A stretch of 63,922 nt of DNA from JBBCJM01 sp037190175 (lineage in GTDB: Bacteria > Pseudomonadota > Alphaproteobacteria > Rhodobacterales > Rhodobacteraceae). Positions 1 through 8,507 of this stretch are shown here, piece by piece. Where the stretch lies: assembly GCA_037190175.1 (NCBI GenBank), contig JBBCJM010000165.1:1-63922 (forward strand). The letters are read 5' to 3'. Position 1 is the first letter of the stretch; every line of letters begins with the position of its first letter. The translations under genes and the position numbers were made by a program. The notes beneath the pieces were generated by a model, which saw nothing but the letters and a program-made list of their open reading frames with translations, had not been told where the DNA came from and did not search any database.

Positions 1-990
1 ACGCTGTCGGAAACCATCTCGGCCTCGCGCAAGGCCGACCCCACCTTCCTGCGCATGGACCCGCCCCGGCATACCGAACACCGGCGGATGTGGTCGCAGT
101 ACTTCACCATCAAGCGCATCCAGGCGATGAAGCCCGGCATCCGCGCCATCGTGGAACGGGTGACCGACCGTTTCGTCACCCTGCCGCAGCCGGCGGACTT
201 CGTGAAGGATTTCGCGCTGGCCATCCCCTCGCTGGTGATCTGCCAGCTTCTGGACGTGCCGGACGAGGCGCACGACTTCTTCCACCGCCATTCGCTGACC
301 CGCACCCAGCTGAACGGCACGCCCGGGGAAATCCTCGCCGCGATGAAGGCGCTGGATGACTTCTGGGACGCCGAGATCGCCCGGCGCGAGGCCGATCCGG
401 GCGAGGACATCGTCAGCCAGCTGATCGTGAACGAGGTGCGCCCGGGCCGGCTCGGCCGCGAGGAACTGCGCGGCATGGCGCAGCTGATGCTGCTGGCAGG
501 GCACGAGACCACGGCGAACATGATCGCGCTGACCACGCTCACCCTTTTGCGCCACCCCGGGCAACTGGCCCGCCTGCGCGCCGACCGCGCGCTGGTGCCG
601 GCGGCGGTGGAGGAGGCGCTGCGCTACCTGACCGTGGCGCAGAACGGGCTGGGGCGCACCTGCATCGCCGACACGGTGATCGGCGGCCAGCGGATCCGGG
701 CGGGCGAGGGGGTGCTGGTGGTGGTCGCCTCGGCCAACCGCGATGCCAGCGAATTCGCCGACCCCGACCGCTTCGACATCACCCGCGAGGGCACGCGGCG
801 GCACATGGCCTTCGGCGGCGGCATCCACCAGTGCCTGGGCCACCCGCTGGCGCGGGCCGAATTGCAGATCGTGCTGGACACCCTGCTCGACCGGCTGCCG
901 AACCTGGGCATCGCCGAGGCCGAGGACCGGATCGCCTACAAGTACGACAGCCTTTTCTTTGGGCTCTACAGCCTGCAGGTCACCTGGTGA
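1..990 (+). CDS. Cytochrome P450 (5' end outside the window)
   Basis: Heme-thiolate monooxygenase of the soluble bacterial type. The reading frame is open from base 1, so the N-terminus lies upstream. Visible family landmarks are the MDPPRHTEHRRM segment before helix C, the I-helix oxygen-activation motif AGHETT, the K-helix ExxR as EALR, and the heme loop FGGGIHQCLGHPLARAE with the Cys ligand codon at 832-834. A small ferredoxin follows 44 nt after the stop and is the probable electron donor. Context (extradiol-type enzyme, flavin monooxygenases, Rieske oxygenase, CoA-transferases) points to hydroxylation or O-demethylation of an aromatic or terpenoid acid; the substrate is inference. Confidence 0.93.
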   Translation, partial: TLSETISASRKADPTFLRMDPPRHTEHRRMWSQYFTIKRIQAMKPGIRAIVERVTDRFVTLPQPADFVKDFALAIPSLVICQLLDVPDEAHDFFHRHSLTRTQLNGTPGEILAAMKALDDFWDAEIARREADPGEDIVSQLIVNEVRPGRLGREELRGMAQLMLLAGHETTANMIALTTLTLLRHPGQLARLRADRALVPAAVEEALRYLTVAQNGLGRTCIADTVIGGQRIRAGEGVLVVVASANRDASEFADPDRFDITREGTRRHMAFGGGIHQCLGHPLARAELQIVLDTLLDRLPNLGIAEAEDRIAYKYDSLFFGLYSLQVTW

Positions 991-1034
991 GCGGGTTCGC
1001 CGCCGGGAAACCCACAACGGAGACGCTTGGACGA

Positions 1035-1235
1035 ATGCCGCTGAAAATTCACGTCGATCTGGATGGTTGCCTCGGCCACGGGCAATGCGAACTGGTCGCC
1101 CCGCAGCTGTTCCGCATCAACGGCGACGGGCTGGTCGAGGTGCTGCGCGACGCCGAGGAAGGCGAGCGCACCGCCCTGCTGACCGCCATCGCGCGCTGCC
1201 CGGAACGGATCATCACCTTCACCGAGGAGCCGTGA
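1035..1235 (+). CDS. P450-type ferredoxin (3Fe-4S or 4Fe-4S)
   Basis: A 66-residue ferredoxin of the kind that feeds electrons to class I bacterial P450s. It shows DLDGCLGHGQC near the N-terminus and a closing ARCPE, giving three Cys in the C...C...CP pattern with His beside the first group. This is usual for single-cluster P450 ferredoxins and favours a 3Fe-4S cluster. The start is the ATG before PLKIHV, because upstream in-frame sequence only shadows the P450 gene. It lies between the P450 and the VOC enzyme in one transcription unit. No ferredoxin reductase is visible nearby. Confidence 0.9.
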   Translation: MPLKIHVDLDGCLGHGQCELVAPQLFRINGDGLVEVLRDAEEGERTALLTAIARCPERIITFTEEP

Positions 1236-1237
1236 GC

Positions 1238-2128
1238 ATGGTCGCGCGCGTCATCAAGCTGGGCTTCCTGGGGCTGGACGTGCTCCGCTTCGACGAGATG
1301 AAGCACCACTATGCGCAGGTCGTGGGCCTGACGCCGACCGCCGACACGCCCTCCGAGGCGTTCTTCGCCTGCGGGGTGGACAGCATGGCCATCTGCCTGC
1401 GCAAGGCCGGGGCTGCGGGCGCCCGCAGCGTGGGGCTGGTGGTGGCGCCGGACGAGGATCTGGCCGCCGTGGCCGCCCGCGCCCGGGCGGCGGGGCTGGC
1501 GGCGGAGGTGAAGTCCGACCTCTTCGGGTCGATCCCGGCCTGCGTCGAGATCGCCGACCCCGACGGCAACACGATCTTCCTCTATCCCGACGCGGCGCCG
1601 GCGGGGATGAGCAACTCCGGCCCCGGGGTGCAGCCGCTGAAGCTGGGCCATACCGCCTTCTTCGTGAAGGACGCCCGGGAATCGGCGCGGTTCTATACCG
1701 AGGCGCTGGGCTTCCGCTGGTCGGACTGGCTGGAGGACTTCTTCGTCTTCATGCGCTGCAACGCCGACCACCATGCGATGAACTTCCTGACCTCGGACCG
1801 GCGCGGGCTCTACCACGTCGCCTTCGAGCTGAAGGACTTCGCCCATCTGGGCCGCAGCTGCGACATCCTGGCCGAGCATGGCCAGCGCATCCTCTGGGGG
1901 CCGGGGCGGCACGGGATGGGCCACAACATCTTCAACTACCACCGGGATCCCGACGGCAACATCATCGAGTTCTTCACCGAGCTCGACCGGATGTCCGACG
2001 AGAGCCTGGGCTATTTCGACCCGCGCCCCTATCACACGGATTTCCCGCAGCGGCCCAAGGTCTGGCAGCGCGGCGATCCGATGACGATCAATTCCTGGGG
2101 CGCGGGCACCCCGCCCGAGATGCGCTGA
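1238..2128 (+). CDS. VOC-family extradiol-type ring-cleavage dioxygenase
   Basis: A 296-residue two-domain protein of the vicinal oxygen chelate superfamily, resembling 2,3-dihydroxybiphenyl 1,2-dioxygenases. The C-terminal domain keeps the likely Fe(II) ligands: His in LGHTAFF, His in LYHVAFEL and Glu in GNIIEFF; the N-terminal domain is the usual non-catalytic repeat. The start follows the ferredoxin stop by 2 nt, so translation is probably coupled. It would open a catechol-like ring produced by the oxygenases in this cluster. The length matches the family. The substrate is unknown, and a glyoxalase-like non-cleaving role cannot be excluded. Confidence 0.85.
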   Translation: MVARVIKLGFLGLDVLRFDEMKHHYAQVVGLTPTADTPSEAFFACGVDSMAICLRKAGAAGARSVGLVVAPDEDLAAVAARARAAGLAAEVKSDLFGSIPACVEIADPDGNTIFLYPDAAPAGMSNSGPGVQPLKLGHTAFFVKDARESARFYTEALGFRWSDWLEDFFVFMRCNADHHAMNFLTSDRRGLYHVAFELKDFAHLGRSCDILAEHGQRILWGPGRHGMGHNIFNYHRDPDGNIIEFFTELDRMSDESLGYFDPRPYHTDFPQRPKVWQRGDPMTINSWGAGTPPEMR

Positions 2129-2141
2129 GGCAAGAGACCGG

Positions 2142-2179
2142 GGCCGGCCCGCAAGGCCGGCCATTCGCCCGCAAGGCCG
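2142..2179 (+). other. Hairpin and short direct repeat between VOC gene and tctC
   Basis: The 88-nt gap ahead of the binding-protein gene contains a perfect 7-bp stem, GGCCGGC (2142-2148) and GCCGGCC (2156-2162), with a 7-nt loop. The 12-mer CCCGCAAGGCCG occurs twice (2148-2159 and 2168-2179). There is no T-run, so it is not a classical terminator. It could stabilise the tctC mRNA or lower read-through from the P450 unit; that role is inference. Confidence 0.45.
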
Positions 2180-2216
2180 CCGAGGCCGGGGCACAACAGC
2201 AGGAGGAGGAAGCGAG

Positions 2217-3179
2217 ATGACGGCAATGAGGACATTCGTGCGCCATGCGCTGGGCGGCGCGGCGCTGGCCCTGGGGCTGGCGGGCGCGGCGCTGGCGCAG
2301 GGCTATCCGAACCGCACGGTGACCGTGGTGGTGCCCACCGCGACCGGCGGCGGCGGCGACCTGATGGGCCGGCTCTTCGCCGCCTTCGCGGAGAAGAAGC
2401 TGGGCCAGACCTTCGTGGTCGAGAACAAGGCCGGGGCGCAGACCGCCATCGGGGCAAAGTACGTGGCCGAGGCGGCGCCCGACGGCTATACGATCCTGGT
2501 CACGCCCTCGTCGCCCTCGGCCTACAAGGCGCTCTACAAGGAGCCGCCGGTCGACACCGGCGCGGACTTCGACTTCGTGTCGTCCATCGTGCGGTCGCCG
2601 CAGGTGATCGCGGCGCATCCGAAACATGCGACCTTCGCCGACCTGGTGGCGGCCTCGCAGGCCAATCCCAACGGGGTGGTGATGGCCAGCTATGGCGGTT
2701 CGATCCACCTCCTGACGCTGATCCTGAACGAGGCCGCGGGGCTGAACGCCCGCGCCATCCAGTTCTCGAACGCCGGCGAGGCGGCCAAGTCGGTGGCGGC
2801 GGGCGATGCCGACTATTTCCTGGCCTCGGGCCCGACGCTGGGGCCCTGGGACGGCAAGATCACCCGCCTGGGCGTGACCAGCCGCGAGGAAAGCGCCGAG
2901 TTCCCCGGCCTGCCGGGCACCGTCGAGCTGGGGCTGGATCTGGCCGACCTGGGGATCTGGATCGGGGTGCTGGTGCCCAAGGGCACGCCGGCCGAGGCGA
3001 TCGAGGTGCTGAACGCCACGGTGCGCGAATTCGTGGCCGACCCCGCCATCGCCGCCGAGCTGCGCAACCTGGGCTTCGAGCCCCATGCCAGCAGCCCCGA
3101 GGAGTTCCGCGACTTCGTGCTGACCGAGCAGGGCCTGCTGGCCGAGGCGGCCGAGAAATCGGGCTTCGAGAAGCAGTAG
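2217..3179 (+). CDS. tctC: Tripartite tricarboxylate transporter substrate-binding protein (TctC/Bug family)
   Basis: A 320-residue periplasmic solute receptor. The N-terminus has a basic segment, a hydrophobic Ala/Gly/Leu stretch and an ALAQG cleavage region typical of a Sec signal peptide. The mature start YPNRTVTVVVP and the following glycine-rich TGGGGDLMGR segment, then VVENKAGAQT and PDGYTIL, are hallmarks of Bug-type receptors that hold carboxylates. A strong AGGAGGA ribosome-binding site precedes the ATG. tctB and tctA follow, so this is a complete secondary uptake system for an organic acid. Bug receptors vary too much for the ligand to be predicted. Confidence 0.93.
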   Translation: MTAMRTFVRHALGGAALALGLAGAALAQGYPNRTVTVVVPTATGGGGDLMGRLFAAFAEKKLGQTFVVENKAGAQTAIGAKYVAEAAPDGYTILVTPSSPSAYKALYKEPPVDTGADFDFVSSIVRSPQVIAAHPKHATFADLVAASQANPNGVVMASYGGSIHLLTLILNEAAGLNARAIQFSNAGEAAKSVAAGDADYFLASGPTLGPWDGKITRLGVTSREESAEFPGLPGTVELGLDLADLGIWIGVLVPKGTPAEAIEVLNATVREFVADPAIAAELRNLGFEPHASSPEEFRDFVLTEQGLLAEAAEKSGFEKQ

Positions 3180-3251
3180 GCTGACGGCAGGATGACCCGC
3201 CGCCGCCCTTCGCGGGGCGGCGGCGGCAACGGCAAGGAAGGGGCGACGCGC

Positions 3252-3701
3252 ATGATACGGATCAGGAACCAGCAGGACACGGCGGCGGGCGGGCTGCTGC
3301 TGGCCATCGGGGGGCTGGGCTTCGTGCTGGGCCGCAGGCTGGTCTTCGGCACGCCGGCGGCGATGGGGCCGGGCTTCTTTCCGCTGGTGCTGTCGGGCCT
3401 GATCTGCCTGTGCGGCCTGATCCTCGTGCTGCGGGGGGTGCGGGTGGCCGGGCCGCGGATCGAACGTTTCCACCTGCGGCCGATCCTGGCGGTGCTGGGC
3501 GCGATCCTGACGCTGGTGCTGCTGCTGCAACCGCTGGGCCTGATCCCCGCGGTGATGCTGATGGCCTGCGTGGCGGCCTTCGGCCAGCCGCGGCCGCGGG
3601 TGGCCGAGACGCTGCTGATCGGCGCCGGCATGGCGGCCTTCGCCACGCTGATCTTCGTCTATGCGCTGCGGATGCCGATGGCGCTGTGGTGGTTCGGCTG
3701 A
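3252..3701 (+). CDS. tctB: Tripartite tricarboxylate transporter small membrane subunit TctB
   Basis: A 149-residue integral membrane protein with four hydrophobic segments, matching TctB in size and layout. The ATG at 3252 is preferred over an in-frame ATG at 3192 because AAGGAAGGGG lies just upstream and the Arg/Gly-rich extension looks non-native. The pattern GPGFFPLVLSGLI after the first helix is characteristic. It partners TctA in the inner membrane. Its stop overlaps the start of the DUF35 gene as TGATG, so translation is coupled. Confidence 0.88.
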   Translation: MIRIRNQQDTAAGGLLLAIGGLGFVLGRRLVFGTPAAMGPGFFPLVLSGLICLCGLILVLRGVRVAGPRIERFHLRPILAVLGAILTLVLLLQPLGLIPAVMLMACVAAFGQPRPRVAETLLIGAGMAAFATLIFVYALRMPMALWWFG

Positions 3702-4162
3702 TGGCCCGCCCGGTCCCCCGCCCCACCGCCGAGACGCGGCCGTTCTGGACCTGGCTGGCGCAGGGCGAGCTGCGGCTGCCGCGCTGCCCGGATTGCGGGC
3801 GGATGCAGTATCCGCCGCTGCCGCGCTGCCCGCGCTGCCTGCGCGCCGATCTCGACTGGGTGCGGCTCAGCGGCCGGGGCCGGCTGGCGGCCTGGGCGGT
3901 GGCGCGCACCGATCTGAACCGCTGGCGCCCGCCGCCCTATGTCGTGGCCGAGGTCGAGCTGGAGGAACAGCCCGGGCTGGTGATCGCCGCCCTGCTGGAG
4001 GCCCCGGCCGACACGCCGCTGCACCGGGGCCAGCCGGTCGAATGCAGCTTCGCCACCGACCCGCTGCACGCGGGGCCGGAGCCGACCGTCTACCCCGACT
4101 TCCGCCTCGCCGGCCCTGCGGCCGACCCGACCCAAGAACCGACCAGACGCCCGGGGGAGTGA
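3701..4162 (+). CDS. DUF35 OB-fold protein with zinc ribbon, likely acyl-CoA enzyme partner
   Basis: A 153-residue DUF35-type protein: an N-terminal helix (PFWTWLAQGEL), a four-Cys zinc ribbon CPDC/CPRC around residues 28-47, then an OB-fold (GRGRLAAWAVARTDL through VVAEVELEEQPGL). Members pair with thiolase-like proteins; known examples are the zinc-finger subunit of benzoylsuccinyl-CoA thiolase and the partner of steroid Ltp2 aldolases. A thiolase-like gene without the nucleophilic Cys lies at 11397-12530 and is the probable partner. The location between tctB and tctA is unusual, and both neighbours are close enough for co-translation. Confidence 0.88.
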   Translation: MARPVPRPTAETRPFWTWLAQGELRLPRCPDCGRMQYPPLPRCPRCLRADLDWVRLSGRGRLAAWAVARTDLNRWRPPPYVVAEVELEEQPGLVIAALLEAPADTPLHRGQPVECSFATDPLHAGPEPTVYPDFRLAGPAADPTQEPTRRPGE

Positions 4163-4166
4163 TCCG

Positions 4167-5669
4167 ATGGACCTTTTTGGCAATCTTTCGCTGGGTTTCT
4201 CGGCGGCGGGGACGATGCAGAACATCGGCTTCGCCTTCCTGGGCTGCCTGCTGGGCACCGTGGTGGGGGTGCTGCCCGGCATCGGCACCATCGCCACCAT
4301 CGCCATGCTGCTGCCGGTCACCTTCGGGATGGACCCGCTGTCGTCGCTGGTGATGCTGGCGGGGATCTACTACGGGGCGCAGTACGGCGGCTCGACCACC
4401 TCGATCCTGATCAACATGCCGGGCGAGGCCTCCTCGATCGTCACCGCCATCGACGGCCACCAGATGGCGCGGCGCGGCCGGGCCGGGGCGGCGCTGGCCA
4501 CCGCCGCCATCGCCTCGTTCTTCGCCGGCACCGTGGGCACGCTGTTCATCGCCCTCATCGGCCCGCCGCTCAGCTCCTTCGCCTTGCAGTTCAACTCGCC
4601 GGAATATGTGGGCCTGCTGCTTCTGGGCTTGACCATGGGCGTGGTGCTGGGGCGCGGCTCGCTGATCAAGGCCACGGCCATGGTGCTGGTGGGGCTGCTT
4701 CTGGGCCTCGTGGGCACCGACCTCAGCACCGGGGTCATGCGCTATACGCTGGGCCTGACCGAGTTGTGGGACGGGATCAGCTTTCTCGCCGTGGTGATCG
4801 GCCTTTTCGGGGTGACCGAGATCATGCGCAACCTCGAGGAGCCCGAACAGCGGCGCAGCACCATCGGCACCAGCCTGCGCGACCTCTACCCCAGCCGGGC
4901 CGAGTTCCGCGCCGCCTGGCCCGCCGCGGTGCGCGGCACCGGTATCGGCTCGCTCCTGGGGGTGCTGCCGGGGGCGGGGCCGACGCTGTCGTCCTTTGCC
5001 AGCTACACGCTGGAGAAGAAGATCTCGAAACGCCCCGCCGAGTTCGGCAACGGCGCCATCGCCGGCGTCTCCGGCCCCGAGGCGGCCAACAACGCCGCCG
5101 CCCAGACCTCGTTCATCCCGCTGCTGACGCTGGGCCTGCCCTCGAACCCCATCATGGCGCTGATGATGGGGGCGATGATGATCCAGGGCATCGCGCCCGG
5201 CGCGGCGGTGATGACAGACCGGCCGGAACTGTTCTGGGGCATGATCGCCTCGATGTGGATCGGCAACCTGATCCTGGTCGTCCTGAACCTGCCGCTGATC
5301 GGGCTGTGGGTGCGGCTCCTGTCGGTGCCCTACAAGGTGCTGTTCCCGATGATCCTGATGTTCTGCGTCATCGGGGTCTACAGCGATCACAGTGGCGTGT
5401 TGCAGATGTCGCTGCTGGCCGGCTTCGGGCTTTTCGGCTATGTCCTGCACAAGTTCGGCTTCGAGCCGGCGCCGCTGATCCTGGGCTTCGTCCTCGGCCC
5501 GCTGCTGGAGGAGAACCTGCGCCGGTCGCTGGTGATCTCGGTCGGCGATCCGATGATCTTCCTGGAACGCCCGATCTCGGCGGCGCTGATCGCGGTGGCG
5601 GTGGGGGTGATCCTGCTGATCGTGGCGCCGCAGTTCCGCAAGAACCGGGAGGTGATCTTTTCCGAATGA
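4167..5669 (+). CDS. tctA: Tripartite tricarboxylate transporter large membrane subunit TctA
   Basis: A 500-residue polytopic inner-membrane permease, the expected size for TctA, with about a dozen hydrophobic helices. Diagnostic stretches are GVLPGIGTIATIAMLLP, YYGAQYGGSTTSILINMPGE near residue 70 and the second half-repeat GVLPGAGPTLSSF. It couples solute uptake to an ion gradient with TctB and receives substrate from TctC. GGGGGAGTG precedes the ATG. The stop overlaps the IclR start as ATGA, so the transporter and its probable regulator are made from the same message. Confidence 0.95.
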   Translation: MDLFGNLSLGFSAAGTMQNIGFAFLGCLLGTVVGVLPGIGTIATIAMLLPVTFGMDPLSSLVMLAGIYYGAQYGGSTTSILINMPGEASSIVTAIDGHQMARRGRAGAALATAAIASFFAGTVGTLFIALIGPPLSSFALQFNSPEYVGLLLLGLTMGVVLGRGSLIKATAMVLVGLLLGLVGTDLSTGVMRYTLGLTELWDGISFLAVVIGLFGVTEIMRNLEEPEQRRSTIGTSLRDLYPSRAEFRAAWPAAVRGTGIGSLLGVLPGAGPTLSSFASYTLEKKISKRPAEFGNGAIAGVSGPEAANNAAAQTSFIPLLTLGLPSNPIMALMMGAMMIQGIAPGAAVMTDRPELFWGMIASMWIGNLILVVLNLPLIGLWVRLLSVPYKVLFPMILMFCVIGVYSDHSGVLQMSLLAGFGLFGYVLHKFGFEPAPLILGFVLGPLLEENLRRSLVISVGDPMIFLERPISAALIAVAVGVILLIVAPQFRKNREVIFSE

Positions 5670-6595
5670 CCCAGCCGCTGGCCAGGCTCATCCCCGACGA
5701 CGGCGGCCGCGGCGAACCCGCGGCCGGCGGCGACTATACGCAGGTGCGCGGGCTGACCCGCGGGCTGGACATCCTGGAGGCGCTGAACGCCGCGCCCTTC
5801 GGCTCGGCCTCGGCCACCGGGCTGGCCGCGGCGACCGGCATCCACCGCACCACCGTGAAGCGCCTGCTGGAAACCCTGCGCGCCGCGGGCTTCGTGCATT
5901 TCCGGCCGGGGGCGAACGAATATGCCCTGGCCGCGCGGGTGCAGCGGCTGGCCCGCGGCTATGGCGCGGCGCAACAGGTGCTGGAGCTGGCCCGCGGCGC
6001 GATGCAGGAACTGACCCGCGAGGTCCTGTGGCCCAGCGACCTGATGCTGCCCGACGGCGGCGAGATGGTGGTGCAGGAGACCAGCCATCCGCTCAGCCCC
6101 TGGTCGTTCAACAGCCGGGCGCTGGGCACGCGGGTGCCGATGCTGCGTTCGGCCGGCGGCAGCGCCTATCTGGCCTGGTGTTCCGAGCAGGGCTGGCAGA
6201 GGTTTTTCCGCTGGGTCGAGGAGGCCCGCCGCGCCGGCGGTTTCGACGACTGGGACGAGGCCGAGATGCGCCGGATCATCCGCCGCACCCGCGAGCGCGG
6301 CTATGCCGTCACCCCGGGGCAGGAGACGCATGGGCGGCTGGATACCCGCTTCGGCAGCGGCAAGTGCTGGGCCCTGGCCGCGCCGGTGCGGGTGGACGGC
6401 GACTGCGTGGCGGTGCTGAACGTGGTCTACCTGCGCAGCGCGGTCAGCCCGCGGGTGGCGGCCGAACGCTTCGCCCCCGCGCTGGTGGCCACCTGCCGGG
6501 GGATCGAGGCGCAACTGGCGGCGGAGCGGGCGGAAGACGCCTCCGCCCCGCCCGTTCAGGCGCGCATCGCCTGCACCTCGCGCTCGACGTCATAG
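5666..6595 (+). CDS. IclR-family transcriptional regulator
   Basis: A 309-residue regulator with an N-terminal winged helix-turn-helix (RGLDILEALN... TGLAAATGIHRTTVKRLLETL... GFVHFRPG) and a C-terminal GAF-like effector domain (VVQETSHPLSPWSF, RVPMLRSAGGSAYLAW, LDTRFGSGKCWALAAPV). It most resembles regulators of aromatic catabolism of the MhpR/PcaU kind. It is translationally coupled to tctA and is the only obvious regulator of region A, so it probably controls the transporter and the flanking divergent operons. Its 3' end overlaps the convergent flavin monooxygenase gene by 40 nt. Confidence 0.93.
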   Translation: MTQPLARLIPDDGGRGEPAAGGDYTQVRGLTRGLDILEALNAAPFGSASATGLAAATGIHRTTVKRLLETLRAAGFVHFRPGANEYALAARVQRLARGYGAAQQVLELARGAMQELTREVLWPSDLMLPDGGEMVVQETSHPLSPWSFNSRALGTRVPMLRSAGGSAYLAWCSEQGWQRFFRWVEEARRAGGFDDWDEAEMRRIIRRTRERGYAVTPGQETHGRLDTRFGSGKCWALAAPVRVDGDCVAVLNVVYLRSAVSPRVAAERFAPALVATCRGIEAQLAAERAEDASAPPVQARIACTSRSTS

Positions 6596-7731
6596 TCGTA
6601 AAGCCAGCTGCGGAACGCCTTGGAGGCGCGGATTTCCGCGTCGCGCTCGGCGATGGACAGGTACTGGCTGTCATAGCGCCTGCCGTTCTGCCGCGCGCCC
6701 TCCTGCACCGTGGTGGCCCGCGGCCGGCGCAGCGCCTCATAGGCCGCCAGCGCCTGCGGCACCTCGGCGGCGCTGCGCCCTGCCAAGAGACCGCCCAGCG
6801 CCGCGCCGTCCTCGATGGCCTGGTTGGCGCCCTGGCCCAGATGCGGCAGCATCGGATGCGCGGCATCGCCCAGCAGGGTCAGCCGCCCCTCGGTCCAGCG
6901 CGGCAGCGGCTCGCGGTCGTAAAGCCCCCACCAGAAACACTCCTCGACCTGCGCCAGCATGTTCACCACCGCCGGATCCCAGCCGGCAAAGGCCGCCGCC
7001 AGCTGGTCGCGGTCGCCGCGGGCCGACCAGGATTCGGCCGTTTCCTCGGTCGCCGGCACGAAGGCCACGTAGTTGATCAGCCGTCCGGCCCGCACCGGAT
7101 AGGTCATGAAATGCTTGCCCTCGCCCATCCAGATGCGGAAGAGGTCGGCCGGCCAGCCCGGCAGCCGCTCGCGCGCGATCAGCCCGCGATAGGCCAGCAT
7201 TCCCGAATGCACCGGCTGCGAGGGCGGGCAGACATAGTGCTGCAGCACCGACTGGATGCCGTCGGCGGCCACCACCACATCGGCCTCGACCGTGGCGCCA
7301 TTGGCGAAATGCACCCGGGCGGTGGCCCCGTCCTGCTCGAACCCCGTGCAGCGATGGCCGGTTTGTACCGTGCCGGGCGGCAGGTGGCTGGCCAGAACCT
7401 CCAGCAGATCGGCCCGGTGCATCCCCTGGTTGCGGATGCCACCGGCCGACTCTCCGGTCAGCATCGGCGCCACCTGCGTCCCGTCGGCGCGGCAGAAGTT
7501 CGACTGCGGTCCGATGGGGGCGCCCACGCGGTCCAACGCCGGCTTCATCCCCAGGCGATAGAGGCAGCGCAGGCTGTTCGGCGTGATATGGACGCCGGCG
7601 CCCACCTCGCCCAGCGCCTCGGCGCGCTCGTAGACCTGCACCGCGATGCCGTGATGGGCCAGCGCGGCGGCGGCGGCCAGCCCGCCGATGCCGCCGCCCA
7701 CGACCGCGGCGCGGATGGGTGTGTCTGCCAT
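6556..7731 (-). CDS. FAD-dependent aromatic monooxygenase (salicylate / 3-hydroxybenzoate hydroxylase type)
   Basis: A 391-residue group A flavoprotein hydroxylase. It has the N-terminal Rossmann motif VVGGGIGGLAAAAAL, the acidic end of strand 2 (VYERA), the VVAADGIQSVL DG motif near residue 165 and the FAD-ribityl motif GDAAHPMLPHLGQGANQAIEDG near residue 290. Length and motifs fit single-component NAD(P)H-dependent hydroxylases acting on hydroxybenzoate-like acids. It is the last gene of a minus-strand set with an SDR, an AMACR-like protein and a larger flavin monooxygenase. The exact substrate is not readable from sequence. Confidence 0.92.
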   Translation of the reverse strand: MADTPIRAAVVGGGIGGLAAAAALAHHGIAVQVYERAEALGEVGAGVHITPNSLRCLYRLGMKPALDRVGAPIGPQSNFCRADGTQVAPMLTGESAGGIRNQGMHRADLLEVLASHLPPGTVQTGHRCTGFEQDGATARVHFANGATVEADVVVAADGIQSVLQHYVCPPSQPVHSGMLAYRGLIARERLPGWPADLFRIWMGEGKHFMTYPVRAGRLINYVAFVPATEETAESWSARGDRDQLAAAFAGWDPAVVNMLAQVEECFWWGLYDREPLPRWTEGRLTLLGDAAHPMLPHLGQGANQAIEDGAALGGLLAGRSAAEVPQALAAYEALRRPRATTVQEGARQNGRRYDSQYLSIAERDAEIRASKAFRSWLYDYDVEREVQAMRA

Positions 7732-7742
7732 GTCTCCCCCCT

Positions 7743-8507
7743 TCAGACGGCCGAGAGGCCGCCGTTGATGCTGACGATCTGTCCGGTGATGCGCGCCGCG
7801 CCAGGCCCCAGCAGGAAGGCCGCAAGCTCGGCGATGTCCTGCGGCTCGGGCAGGCCCAGGGGCGCGCGGGCCTCGGCCGCGGCCAGGCTGCGGGCGCCGG
7901 CCTCGCCCTGCCCGATCCGGTCGAAAAGCGGGGTGCCGCGCACGTAGGTGGGCGAGATCGCGTTGACCCGGATGCGGTCGCGGGCCAGTTCCAGCGCCAG
8001 CCCGCGGGTCAGCGCCATGACCCCGCTCTGCACCGTGCCGACCAGCGCCTTGCGCGGCCCGGGCAGCTTGCCCGCGTCCGAGGCGAAGGTCAGCATGGCG
8101 CCCCCGCCGCCTGCCCTGAGCATCGCCGCCGCGGCGCGGCAGCAGGCGGCCAGCGCGCCCAGCCCCACCGTCATGCTGGCGGCGAAGCGGTCGAGGTCGG
8201 CCGTGGCCAGCGGGCCGGTGGCCGCACCCGGCGGCACGCAATGGACATAGGCGTCGAGCCGCGGGCCATAGGTCCCGGCCATCGCCGCGAACAGACGGTC
8301 GGGGCCGTCCGGGCGGGCCAGGTCGGCGGGGATGAAGGCGAACTCCCCCTCCGCCAGCGCCCGCAGCCGGGCGACCACCTGCGCGCCCCGCGCGGCATCG
8401 CGCCCCGCGATGGCCAGCCGGCGGGCGCCGCCCTGCACCAGCCGCTGGGCAATCGCCGCCCCGATGGGCGCGGTGCCGCCGCAGATCAGCGTCACGGGAT
8501 CGGTCAT
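7743..8507 (-). CDS. SDR-fold protein lacking the catalytic Tyr and Lys
   Basis: A 254-residue short-chain dehydrogenase/reductase fold. The C-terminal half is typical (LTRGLALELARDRIRVNAISPTYVR... GQIVSINGG), but the YxxxK signature is replaced: aligning the MALTRGLA helix places Val156 where Tyr is expected and Gln160 where Lys is expected. The cofactor loop is also atypical (ICGGTAPIGAAIA). It is therefore probably not an active oxidoreductase. Inactive SDR subunits are known in heteromeric enzymes such as BbsCD of benzylsuccinate degradation. It overlaps the AMACR-like gene by 4 nt. No intact SDR is adjacent, so its partner, if any, lies elsewhere. Confidence 0.85.
   Translation of the reverse strand: MTDPVTLICGGTAPIGAAIAQRLVQGGARRLAIAGRDAARGAQVVARLRALAEGEFAFIPADLARPDGPDRLFAAMAGTYGPRLDAYVHCVPPGAATGPLATADLDRFAASMTVGLGALAACCRAAAAMLRAGGGGAMLTFASDAGKLPGPRKALVGTVQSGVMALTRGLALELARDRIRVNAISPTYVRGTPLFDRIGQGEAGARSLAAAEARAPLGLPEPQDIAELAAFLLGPGAARITGQIVSINGGLSAV

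Noticed and set aside
1049..2194. Long minus-strand open frame opposite the ferredoxin and VOC genes
   Set aside because: It is Arg/Pro/His-rich and mirrors well-supported plus-strand genes; high GC creates such antisense frames throughout the window.
6556..8241. 561-codon frame suggesting an SDR-monooxygenase fusion
   Set aside because: The first 170 codons are the shadow of the SDR gene; the flavin motif starts right after the ATG at 7731, so the monooxygenase is a normal 391-residue protein.
7743..8507. Active beta-hydroxyacyl-CoA dehydrogenase
   Set aside because: The catalytic Tyr and Lys are both absent by alignment of the conserved LTRGLA helix.
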